Shown here piece after piece: positions 16,271 to 24,467 of a stretch of DNA of 64,000 bases. Where the stretch lies: NCBI GenBank assembly GCA_017399485.1, contig JAFQCA010000015.1:1-64000 (forward strand). The letters are read 5' to 3'. The notes under the pieces were generated by a model. The model did no database searches and was not told where the DNA came from. It was given only the letters and a program-made list of their open reading frames with translations. The stretch comes from Alistipes sp. (GTDB lineage: Bacteria > Bacteroidota > Bacteroidia > Bacteroidales > Rikenellaceae). The stretch's first letter is position 1. Every line of letters begins with the position of its first letter. The translations under genes were made by a program, and so were the position numbers.

Positions 16271-16475
16271 GATGCTGTTGCATCCCACGGGGACTCATAT
16301 TTACATTCCCTCTAAATCTCCCTTTAAGTTCCTTTTCGTTGCTTCGGCTCGGCACTGTAAATAAATTTATATTGCTCTCGCCTTAATCGCAACGTTGCGA
16401 AAGGGAGACTTGTGGGGTCCCTCGTTCTGCATTGATGCTTTGTAAATCTCAAGAGATTGCCCACCTCTCTTCCAG

Positions 16476-16547
16476 AGCTGAATCCGAGACTTGAACTCGG
16501 GACCCCTTCATTACGAGTGAAGTGCTCTACCACTGAGCTAATTCAGC
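16476..16547 (-). tRNA. tRNA-Thr (anticodon CGU)
   Basis: A 72-nt cloverleaf on the minus strand: acceptor GCTGAAT/ATTCAGC, D arm GCTC/GAGC, anticodon stem CTTCA/TGAAG with loop CTCGTAA (anticodon CGT), T arm CCGAG/CTCGG with TTCAAGT, and discriminator T. CCA is not encoded. The 3' 24 bp are repeated 231 bp downstream. Confidence 0.94.
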
Positions 16548-16749
16548 AAGTGTTGTCGCCGATGCGACTTACTTTCAAGTGCAAATATCGCAAATATTTT
16601 CAAAGATTGAGCATTGAGGGGTGAAAAAATGTAATATTTCCTTAAAAAATTATTAAATTCGCACCGAGAGAGATTTTCTATTGTTGCACATCGGAATTGT
16701 GGCAAAAGAGAACTATGTTAAGGTTAATAAGAACAAAAAAAAGGGGAAA

Positions 16750-18192
16750 ATGGTAACATTTATTATCTGTTTGTGCTTGCTCATTGCGGCCTATTTTGTC
16801 TATGGCCGTTACTTGGAACGAGTATGTGGAGTCAGCGACTCTGCCGACGTGCCGAGCAAGACTCTGTACGACGGTGTGGATTATCTGCCTATGCCGTTAT
16901 GGAAAACATTTATGATTCAACTGCTTAACATTGCCGGTGTAGGTCCTATCTTCGGAGCCATTATGGGAGCCTGTTTCGGTCCTGTGGCATTTATATGGAT
17001 TACGTTGGGCGGTATCTTTATAGGCGCTATGCACGACTATATTTCGGGTATCATCATCACCCGTAACGATGGTGTCAGCCTGCCCGAAGTCGTAGGCCGT
17101 TATCTGGGTGGCGGCTTGCGTGACTTTATGCGCGTGATGTCTCTCGTTTTGTTGATTCTTGTCGGAGTTGTATTTATGCGCTCTCCTGCCAGCATCTTAA
17201 GCGAGATGGCTCCCGCAATTCCTTATTGGTGGTGGATAGGTATCATTCTGGTATATTATTTTATTGCCACGATGCTGCCTATCGATAAACTCATCGGTAA
17301 GATTTATCCTATTTTTGGTGCTGCACTATTATTTATGGCTTTAGGCTTGGCTGGAGTGCTGTTTGTCGGTGATTATACCATCCCTGAACTGACTCTGTCA
17401 TCATTGCGTAATTTCCACCCGCAGGCGGAGTCTATGCCTATTGTCCCGACGCTCTTTATCTCGATTGCTTGTGGTGCTATATCGGGCTTTCACGCTACGC
17501 AGTCACCTCTTATGGCTCGCTGCCTGAACAACGAGCGCGAAGGCCGTGTGTCATTCTACGGCGCAATGATATCGGAATCTATCATAGCCCTTATCTGGGC
17601 TGCTGTTGCTATGGCATTCTTTGGAGGTGTAGAGAACCTCTCTGCGGCATTGGCCGAGAATGGCAATAATGCAGCGTGGGCTGTGAATAATATCTCTGTA
17701 ACGACATTGGGCGTTGTGGGTGGTATCCTGGCTATGCTGGGTGTCGTGGCGGCTCCTATCACTTCGGGCGATACGGCATTCCGCTCGGCTCGTCTGATTG
17801 TCGCCGATGTGTTGAAGATTGAGCAACGCTCCATCCCCAAGCGCCTTGCTATCAGCCTGCCGCTATTTGCCATAGGTACGATTCTGCTGTTTGTCGATTT
17901 TGATATTATATGGCGTTACTTTGCGTGGTTCAACCAGTCGATGTCGGTTATCACGTTGTGGGTAATCGTTGTATACCTCAAGGAGCATAACCGCAATATA
18001 TGGGTAGCGCTGCCAGGAGCAATATTTATGACCTATATATGTACTACGTTTATCTTCACATCAGACCAGTTCATTGGAATGGGCAGCACTACGCTCTCAT
18101 ATCTTTTGGGTGGCCTTTCAACCATCGTTATTACGGCTGTGATGTGGTGGAAGGTAGTTGTTAAGAGGTCAAAAACTTTAATCGCAAAGTAG
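16750..18192 (+). CDS. cstA: Carbon starvation protein A (CstA family transporter)
   Basis: A 480-residue polytopic inner-membrane protein of the short CstA form common in Bacteroidota. The first membrane segment (TFIICLCLLIAAYFVYGRYL) precedes the family signature TLYDGVDYLPMPLWKTFMIQ and GPIFGAIMGACFGPVAFIW. About 12-13 hydrophobic segments follow, with the SGFHATQSP and GDTAFRSARL motifs. The family imports peptides or pyruvate during carbon limitation. The ATG at 16750 was chosen over upstream TTG starts because the N-terminus then matches the family. A TPR-like gene follows after 6 bp. Confidence 0.9.
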   Translation: MVTFIICLCLLIAAYFVYGRYLERVCGVSDSADVPSKTLYDGVDYLPMPLWKTFMIQLLNIAGVGPIFGAIMGACFGPVAFIWITLGGIFIGAMHDYISGIIITRNDGVSLPEVVGRYLGGGLRDFMRVMSLVLLILVGVVFMRSPASILSEMAPAIPYWWWIGIILVYYFIATMLPIDKLIGKIYPIFGAALLFMALGLAGVLFVGDYTIPELTLSSLRNFHPQAESMPIVPTLFISIACGAISGFHATQSPLMARCLNNEREGRVSFYGAMISESIIALIWAAVAMAFFGGVENLSAALAENGNNAAWAVNNISVTTLGVVGGILAMLGVVAAPITSGDTAFRSARLIVADVLKIEQRSIPKRLAISLPLFAIGTILLFVDFDIIWRYFAWFNQSMSVITLWVIVVYLKEHNRNIWVALPGAIFMTYICTTFIFTSDQFIGMGSTTLSYLLGGLSTIVITAVMWWKVVVKRSKTLIAK

Positions 18193-18198
18193 AACAAG

Positions 18199-18876
18199 AT
18201 GAACAGAATAACCTTTCAACCTACCTCTTCGGGTTTGTGGCACGTCGAGGGCATCGATTGCAACAGAATATTGCGTACGTCGCGTAATCTGGAGCGGCAG
18301 GGCCGTTGGGCCGATGCTTGTGAGTGTCGCGCCGATGCCGTACAGCAGTTGCTCGATGTGGCGGGCGAGGAGTCTGTGCCGCTTGATTGGAACGACTCTT
18401 CGTCACGCGCGGCGCTGGAGTTAATCTACGCCTCGGCTATAGATTATTTCTCGATTGACGAGGTTGAGATGGCTACAGCCCTATGGGAGCGAGTGATTGA
18501 TTTTGACGAGGAGGACCATCTGCAGGCCACCATTATGCTCGCTTTCTGCTATGTCGAGTTGGAGGATTATGATTGTTTGGAGAGTGTCATATCGGATATC
18601 TCGCCCAAGACAGCAGAGTATTCGTTGTTGATGTTGTGGTCCACTTACCGTCAAACACAAGGTGTGGAGCGTGATGCGTTGCGCGAGATGCGTACACGCC
18701 ATAAAGTGTGGTGGGAGGAGTTTGTCGCGTCGGAACATCCTGCCGATGAGGCATTTTTGGCCGATAGGCAGAGTGAACGTCCCTCGCATCGCACTGAGGC
18801 CCGTGAGTTCTGGTTTGCAACGGCCCCGATGTGGGAGCGAAATAAGGATTTTATTGAGGCTATATCCAAAGCCTAA
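18199..18876 (+). CDS. Hypothetical TPR-like helical protein
   Basis: A 225-residue acidic soluble protein that I do not recognise by name. Pairs of amphipathic helices such as RNLERQGRWADACECRADAV, AASIDYF-like segments, ATALWERVIDFDEED and LAFCYVELEDYDCLESV resemble degenerate tetratricopeptide repeats (about residues 25-150). Trp is frequent in the C-terminal third (KVWWEEF, EFWFATAPMWE). No signal peptide is present. It starts 6 bp after cstA, so translation is probably coupled; a role linked to the transporter is only a guess. Confidence 0.6.
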   Translation: MNRITFQPTSSGLWHVEGIDCNRILRTSRNLERQGRWADACECRADAVQQLLDVAGEESVPLDWNDSSSRAALELIYASAIDYFSIDEVEMATALWERVIDFDEEDHLQATIMLAFCYVELEDYDCLESVISDISPKTAEYSLLMLWSTYRQTQGVERDALREMRTRHKVWWEEFVASEHPADEAFLADRQSERPSHRTEAREFWFATAPMWERNKDFIEAISKA

Positions 18877-18887
18877 CACTAATTATT

Positions 18888-19694
18888 ATGAAACGATTTT
18901 TTATACTTGCCTTGCTGCTGATATGTGCAGCCTCGGCATCGGCTGCCGATTACAAGTTTGAGCGCGATATAGTCTATCGCGATGTAGATGAATATAGTGC
19001 GCAGATGTGCCGTCTGGATGTTGCTACGCTTCAAGAGGCTAAGGATTTGCCCGTTGTGGTGTGGTTTCACGGCGGAGGCTTGACGGGAGGTAAGAAGGAG
19101 ATTCCCCAGCCGCTGCTCGACGGAAGGTGTGTAGTTGTGGGCGTGGGTTATCGTTTCTCGCCCAAGGTGAGTGTCAGCCAGATTATCGACGACGCGGCGT
19201 GTGCCGTTGCGTGGGTATTTGCCAATATTGAACGCTATGGCGGCAGTACATCGAAAATCTATCTTTCGGGCCACTCGGCTGGCGGCTATCTGGTGAGTAT
19301 GCTTGGATTGGATGCTACGCGCCTGAAGCGATATGGCTATGATGCTAATTTACTCAAGGGCGTAATCCCGTTCAGCGGTCAGGCCATCACCCATTTCGAG
19401 GAGCGTCGTTCACGCGGCATAGCCAACACGCGCCCCGTTATTGATTCGCTCTCTCCGCTCTATCACGTCAGAGCTGATGCTGCGCCATTCCTTATGATTA
19501 CGGGAGATAGGGAGTTGGAGATGTTGGGCCGTTATGAGGAGAATGCCTATATGTGGCGTGTATTCCAATTGGTTAAGCATCCCGATGCTACGCTTTACGA
19601 GTTGGACGGCTATGGCCATAGTATGTGCGAACCGGCCTATCCGTTGTTGCAACGTTTTATTCGCCAGCACGAGGCAAAGAGTAAAAAACAATAA
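18888..19694 (+). CDS. Exported alpha/beta hydrolase (carboxylesterase/lipase-like)
   Basis: A 268-residue protein with signal peptide MKRFFILALLLICAASASAA. The mature part has the oxyanion-hole motif VVVWFHGGGLTGGKK (about residue 60), the nucleophile elbow LSGHSAGGYLV (Ser near residue 128), an acidic residue in FLMITGDREL and the catalytic His in DGYGHSMCEP. This is the hormone-sensitive-lipase/BD-FAE-like esterase arrangement. It is periplasmic by prediction. It starts 11 bp after the TPR-like gene and is followed by a phosphoesterase after 11 bp, so all are likely one operon. Confidence 0.85.
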   Translation: MKRFFILALLLICAASASAADYKFERDIVYRDVDEYSAQMCRLDVATLQEAKDLPVVVWFHGGGLTGGKKEIPQPLLDGRCVVVGVGYRFSPKVSVSQIIDDAACAVAWVFANIERYGGSTSKIYLSGHSAGGYLVSMLGLDATRLKRYGYDANLLKGVIPFSGQAITHFEERRSRGIANTRPVIDSLSPLYHVRADAAPFLMITGDRELEMLGRYEENAYMWRVFQLVKHPDATLYELDGYGHSMCEPAYPLLQRFIRQHEAKSKKQ

Positions 19695-19705
19695 AGTATA
19701 AGTTT

Positions 19706-20725
19706 ATGACAAGAGTTTTGTTAAAATCAGTAAAGTGGTTGCTGCCGACATTGGTTGTGTTGGTAGTATTGGCAGTGTTGCCACAGATGATTTCTGCCAA
19801 GCGCTACAATGCTCGCAAGGCACCCAAAGTAATCTACTCGTACGATGGGCCCAATGTGCGCATCTATTCGAGCGAGGTGACCGACACGTTGCGTATGTTC
19901 TTCATTGCCGATACCCATCTGTGGTTGAGCGACGAGCGCGAGGAGCCTTTCCGCCAATACAGTAAGCGTATGGCTTCGGCGTACCACCGCACCAAGCATT
20001 TCCAGACGGGCAAGGAGACTAATCCAGAAGCCGCATTTAAGGCTACCGTCGAGTTGGCCAAACAACGTGGGGCCGATGTTATTGCATTGGCTGGAGATAT
20101 TTTGAGTTATCCTTCGGAGCGAGGTGTTGAGTTCTTGACGGAGGTTTTAGGTGCTTCGGGTATACCTTATTATTACACGTGTGGTAATCACGATTGGCAC
20201 TACGAGGGTATGGAGGGCCATCGCCTGAAGTTGCGTGATGAGTGGCGCGGTAAGCGTCTGATGCCGTTGTTCAGAGATAATAATCCTGCTATCTATGGCG
20301 TTGAGATTAAGGGTGTGCGCCTCGTCTTTGTCGATAGTTCGACGTATGATATCCTGCCCGAACAGTTGGAGTTTATGCAGCGCGAGGTAAAGGATGGCAA
20401 GCCATTCATTATGATGCAGCACATACCTATGTATGCACCTTCGCGCCCCTTCGGCTATGGTATCGGACACCCCGATTGGGGAGCCGCAACCGATAACGGA
20501 TATGAGTTGGAGCGCCGTGAGCAGTGGCCCGAGGAGGGACACCAACCTATCGACTACGAGTTCTATGATTTGGTTACTACGGCTCCCAATCTGTTGGCAA
20601 CGTTTGCGGGCCACGTTCATACATTCGGCACCGATATCATCAACGGACGTCCGCACTTTACCGTCGGAGCAAATTTCCAGGCTGCATATTACGAGGTGCT
20701 TGTAATGCCGATGCCCGAAAAGTAA
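19706..20725 (+). CDS. Membrane-anchored metallophosphoesterase
   Basis: A 339-residue protein with an N-terminal membrane anchor (WLLPTLVVLVVLAVLPQMI, residues 11-29). The calcineurin-like metal sites are all visible: FIADTHLWLS (about 68), ALAGDILSY (about 130), TCGNHDWHYEG (about 157), MMQHIPMYAP (about 235) and FAGHVHTFG (about 297). The enzyme should face the periplasm; the phosphodiester or UDP-sugar-like substrate is unknown. It is the last gene of the cstA operon, closed by the terminator at 20746. Confidence 0.87.
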   Translation: MTRVLLKSVKWLLPTLVVLVVLAVLPQMISAKRYNARKAPKVIYSYDGPNVRIYSSEVTDTLRMFFIADTHLWLSDEREEPFRQYSKRMASAYHRTKHFQTGKETNPEAAFKATVELAKQRGADVIALAGDILSYPSERGVEFLTEVLGASGIPYYYTCGNHDWHYEGMEGHRLKLRDEWRGKRLMPLFRDNNPAIYGVEIKGVRLVFVDSSTYDILPEQLEFMQREVKDGKPFIMMQHIPMYAPSRPFGYGIGHPDWGAATDNGYELERREQWPEEGHQPIDYEFYDLVTTAPNLLATFAGHVHTFGTDIINGRPHFTVGANFQAAYYEVLVMPMPEK

Positions 20726-20745
20726 TCAAGACGGCTACAATAATA

Positions 20746-20783
20746 AATGGGGTTGCTCAACTTACTTGTTGGGCAACCCCATT
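20746..20783. terminator. Bidirectional terminator, metallophosphoesterase/asd
   Basis: A 16-bp stem (20746-20761 with 20768-20783, one wobble) and 6-nt loop, followed by GTTTTTT on the plus strand. It has the GGTTGC/GCAACC core common to several terminators here. Confidence 0.82.
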
Positions 20784-20819
20784 GTTTTTTGTCTATTTAA
20801 TGACGTGTGACGTTTCTTG

Positions 20820-21827
20820 TTACTTACGGTTGCGGATAATCCACTCGGCAATCTGTACGGCGTTGAGGGCTGCGCCCTTCTTAATCTGGTCGGCTACGCA
20901 CCAAAATGCAAGACCATTCTCTCCGCTGATATCCTTGCGGATGCGGCCCACATAAACGGGGTCCTTGCCTGCGATGAAGAGTGGCATAGGATAGACCTTC
21001 TCGCTCGGCTCATCCATCAAAACAATGCCTTCGCTCTCGGCAAAAGCCTTACGTGCTTGCTCGATGGTGATGTCCTGCTCGGTCTCCACCCAGATGCTCT
21101 CGGAGTGCGCACGCATAACGGGAACACGTACACAAGTGGCCGATACGGCTATGTCGGAGTGCATAATCTTGCGAGTCTCGTGATACATCTTCATCTCCTC
21201 CTTGGTGTAGTCGTTGTCAGTAAAGACATCAATATGAGGGATTACATTATAGGCCAACTGATATGCAAACTTATTTACCGTAGGCTCTTCGCCTGCTACA
21301 ATCTCCTCGTATTGGTGCTTTAGTTCGGCCATAGCCTGCGCACCGCCACCACTTGCCGACTGATATGTGGCAACGTGTACACGCTTGATGTGCGATAACT
21401 TCTCAATAGCGTTCAGCGCTACAACCATCTGAATCGTTGTACAATTGGGATTGGCGATAATGCCGCGCGGAGTGTTGAGCGCATCCTCGGGGTTTACCTC
21501 GGGCACTACCAAAGGTACATCCTCGTCCATACGGAATGCCGATGAGTTGTCAATCATCAGTGTGCCGTGCTTGGTAATCGTCTCGGCAAACTCCTTTGAT
21601 GTAGATGCACCAGCCGATGTCAAGGCTATATCGACACCCTTGAAGTCATCGTTGTGCTGTAATAATTTAACCTCAATCTCCTTGCCTCGGAATGTGTATT
21701 TTGTTCCTGCACTACGCGCCGAGCCGAACAATAGCAACTCATCGATGGGAAAATCTACTCTCTCGTTCAAAATAGTCAGAAACTCCTGACCTACGGCACC
21801 GCTGGCACCTACAATAGCAATCTTCAT
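20820..21827 (-). CDS. asd: Aspartate-semialdehyde dehydrogenase
   Basis: A 335-residue cytoplasmic enzyme that converts aspartyl phosphate to the semialdehyde with NADPH, on the route to Lys/DAP, Met and Thr. It has the NADP-binding start [27 protein letters not shown], the nucleophile in [12 protein letters not shown] (Cys near residue 128), the [10 protein letters not shown] loop and the active-site His in [14 protein letters not shown]. It follows the PBP1A gene by 70 bp on the same strand. Aspartate kinase is elsewhere in the window (32482). Confidence 0.95.
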   Translation of the reverse strand: MKIAIVGASGAVGQEFLTILNERVDFPIDELLLFGSARSAGTKYTFRGKEIEVKLLQHNDDFKGVDIALTSAGASTSKEFAETITKHGTLMIDNSSAFRMDEDVPLVVPEVNPEDALNTPRGIIANPNCTTIQMVVALNAIEKLSHIKRVHVATYQSASGGGAQAMAELKHQYEEIVAGEEPTVNKFAYQLAYNVIPHIDVFTDNDYTKEEMKMYHETRKIMHSDIAVSATCVRVPVMRAHSESIWVETEQDITIEQARKAFAESEGIVLMDEPSEKVYPMPLFIAGKDPVYVGRIRKDISGENGLAFWCVADQIKKGAALNAVQIAEWIIRNRK

Positions 21828-21897
21828 AATTCTAACTTAACCTTATATTCTAATCTAACCTGTTTTGCTAAATCTATACGCAACATCTGCTCTCGCG

Positions 21898-24306
21898 TTA
21901 ATCAAAAAACTCGTCGGGCGCATTCTGCTGCTGTACTGTACCTTCGTCAGGCGCTAACTCCTTGGGGCAGTCATAAGGCTCCCAACCCTCCGGACGCGAG
22001 AATGTAGCATTGCGACTCATCCCCAGACTCGGGTCAGCATAGGCCTTGACCAAGAACTCGCCGACTATGGGCAGAGCCATCACACTACCTTCGGCGCTGT
22101 AACTGAGGTGTACCGATTGGTCTTCGCCGCCGACCCACGAGCCCGCCACAAGCGTAGGCGTAACGCACATAAACCACGCGTCACGGTTTTCATTTGACGT
22201 ACCTGTCTTACCGCCAATCTCCATATCCTTCATACCAAACTGCCACGTCAGACGACCTCCCGTACCAGCCGTAATTACGCGCTGTAACATTGTAAGCATC
22301 GTATAGGCGGTATGCTTATTAACGGCATCTTGTGATTTGGGGATGAAACTTGAGATTAAGTTGCCCTGTCTGTCCTCAATACGTGTTACGAATATCGGGT
22401 CGATATGTACACCCTCGTTTACGAATGTCGAGTATGCGCTCACCAACTCAAAGACATTAGATTCAAATGCTCCCAAGCAGAGGGCATAAGCGGGGTAGAT
22501 GTAACTCTTTATACCCATATTGTGTAGGAAGTCGGCCACTGTCTCGGGCTGCTTTGCCTGTTTCATAATCCACGCCGAATAGTTGTTGCGCGAGTTGGCC
22601 AATCCCCAATAGAGCGGATGCTGAACGCCGTCATACTCCACCTTGCCTGCCTCTTTGGGCGACCATATACCCGCAGGAGTCTCAATCGAAACGGGAAGGT
22701 TGGGGGCATAAGTACAAGGCGTAAGACCTAATTGGTCGATGGCAAACGTATAGATGAAGGGCTTTACCGTTGAGCCAATCTGGCGCTTACCCTGCTTTGC
22801 CATATCGTATTTGAAGTAGCGGAAGTTGGGGCCTCCGACGTAAGCCTTGACGTGTCCCGAACGCGGGTCCATCGCTACAAACGATGCTCGCATAATGCGC
22901 TTGTGGTGCAGGATTGAGTCGCGAGGAGTCATCACCGTGTCGCGCTCACCCTTGAACGTAAATACGCGCATCTTGCATTTTTCGTCAAACGACGCGAAAA
23001 TCTCCTTCTCCTCCTTGCCCTCCTTGCGCATCTCGCGATAGCGGTCGGAGTTCTTCATTGCTCGCTTGATTATATTCTCTCTCTCTTCGGGAGTTATGTC
23101 CTGGAATAGTACGCCCGTAGCCTTCACCTGGCGGTCCATACGCGGCTGGATTACAGTCTCCATCTGTTTTTGTATCGACTCCTCAGCATAACGCTGCATT
23201 GTGGGGTTGATAGTGGTGTAGATTCTCAAACCATCGCGGTAGATGTTATACGGAGTGCCGTCGGCCTTAGTATTCTTCAAACACCAGCCATAAAGCGGAT
23301 TCTCATCATACTCCTTAACGGCCTGCTCATAGTCCCAGTCGGTCAGATATTGTCGGCGCGTAGGACGCTTGGCGTTCATCACCTGACGCAACATCTCGCG
23401 GAAGTATGTAGCCTCACCGCTGTTGTGAGTGATGGGTTTATAGTTAAGCGTAATAGGGAGTGCCGAGAGCGAATCGCACAAATGACGCGATATGGCACCT
23501 GCGCTACGCATACGGTTAAGCACCAAGTTACGGCGTGTTACAGCGTTGTCGTAATTCAATATGGGCGAATAACGTGTCGGAGCATTAACCACACCGACCA
23601 AGACTGCCGCCTCCTGAATATTCAACTCTTCGGGCGATTTGCCGAAGAATGTACTTGAGGCCGACTTGATACCATAGGCGTTTGAGCCGTAACCTACCGT
23701 ATTGAGATACATTGCGGCAATCTCCTCTTTGGTGTAGTTGTGTTCGAGTTTGAGGGCCGTAATCCACTCCTTGAATTTCGATTGTACGAGTTTCATCGTG
23801 CGGCCAATCTTGCCTCTGTTGCGTACCGTATCGCGGGGGAAGAGGTTCTTGGCCAACTGCTGTGTAATGGTAGAGCCTCCACCTTGTGATTGGTCGCGCA
23901 GGACTATGGTACGAATACCCACGCGGAAAAGCGATGGAATGTCGATACCTGAATGGTTGCGGAAACGTGCATCCTCAGTGGCTATAAGTGCCGCTACGAC
24001 GGGGGGTACCACGTGACCGTCGAGTGTCAGGTGTCGTGTAGAGTCGGCAGGGAATAAATCCTCGTACTGCACGTAAGAGCGATTCTCGATAAAGAATGTG
24101 CCGATGACGTGGCCATTATCGCCATAAATCTCGGTTGCGAGGTTGCTTTTGGGGTTCTCTAACTCTTCGAATGAAGGGATACGACCAAAGACACCGAATG
24201 CCGCGAGCGTCAGCATTAAAAAGATTAAAACAACGGGGGCCATCGCAACAACCCACATCGTTTTTACAACTCGTCGTTTATCCTGAAAAAACTCTTTTAT
24301 TCCCAT
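21898..24306 (-). CDS. Penicillin-binding protein 1A (GT51 transglycosylase/transpeptidase)
   Basis: An 802-residue bifunctional class A PBP that polymerises and cross-links peptidoglycan. The order is a cytoplasmic start, one membrane segment (about residues 18-40), and a GT51 domain with EDARFRNHSGID (about 112) and QGGGSTITQQLAKNLF (about 138). The transpeptidase domain then has STVK (about 512), a SRN motif (SRNNYSAW) and KTGTSNENRDAW. The C-terminal tail is Gln- and Pro-rich. The membrane anchor faces inward as usual. A TACCTTTG box at 24384-24391 probably drives it. Confidence 0.93.
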   Translation of the reverse strand: MGIKEFFQDKRRVVKTMWVVAMAPVVLIFLMLTLAAFGVFGRIPSFEELENPKSNLATEIYGDNGHVIGTFFIENRSYVQYEDLFPADSTRHLTLDGHVVPPVVAALIATEDARFRNHSGIDIPSLFRVGIRTIVLRDQSQGGGSTITQQLAKNLFPRDTVRNRGKIGRTMKLVQSKFKEWITALKLEHNYTKEEIAAMYLNTVGYGSNAYGIKSASSTFFGKSPEELNIQEAAVLVGVVNAPTRYSPILNYDNAVTRRNLVLNRMRSAGAISRHLCDSLSALPITLNYKPITHNSGEATYFREMLRQVMNAKRPTRRQYLTDWDYEQAVKEYDENPLYGWCLKNTKADGTPYNIYRDGLRIYTTINPTMQRYAEESIQKQMETVIQPRMDRQVKATGVLFQDITPEERENIIKRAMKNSDRYREMRKEGKEEKEIFASFDEKCKMRVFTFKGERDTVMTPRDSILHHKRIMRASFVAMDPRSGHVKAYVGGPNFRYFKYDMAKQGKRQIGSTVKPFIYTFAIDQLGLTPCTYAPNLPVSIETPAGIWSPKEAGKVEYDGVQHPLYWGLANSRNNYSAWIMKQAKQPETVADFLHNMGIKSYIYPAYALCLGAFESNVFELVSAYSTFVNEGVHIDPIFVTRIEDRQGNLISSFIPKSQDAVNKHTAYTMLTMLQRVITAGTGGRLTWQFGMKDMEIGGKTGTSNENRDAWFMCVTPTLVAGSWVGGEDQSVHLSYSAEGSVMALPIVGEFLVKAYADPSLGMSRNATFSRPEGWEPYDCPKELAPDEGTVQQQNAPDEFFD

Positions 24307-24383
24307 ACTTTATTATTCTTCTTTGCCTGCTTAACAAGCCCACTTTTCATCGATAAAATGCAAGGGGCTAAAATTCCAACGTA

Positions 24384-24391
24384 CAAAGGTA
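24384..24391 (-). promoter_or_regulatory. -7 box upstream of the PBP1A gene
   Basis: The minus strand reads TACCTTTG, 78 nt before the start codon. No TTG is seen at -33. Between here and the next gene's stop (24468) a small TATCTCC/GGAGATA hairpin is present without a T-run. Confidence 0.4.
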
Positions 24392-24467
24392 AGATTTATT
24401 TTTTGAAAAATACGCTTTTCCGACATACTATATCTCCTTTGGAGATAAATGATAGCGCGAAAGGGTG

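Noticed and set aside
16324..16533. 69-codon open frame across tRNA-Thr on the minus strand
   Set aside because: Its first part is simply the tRNA read as protein; no family features.
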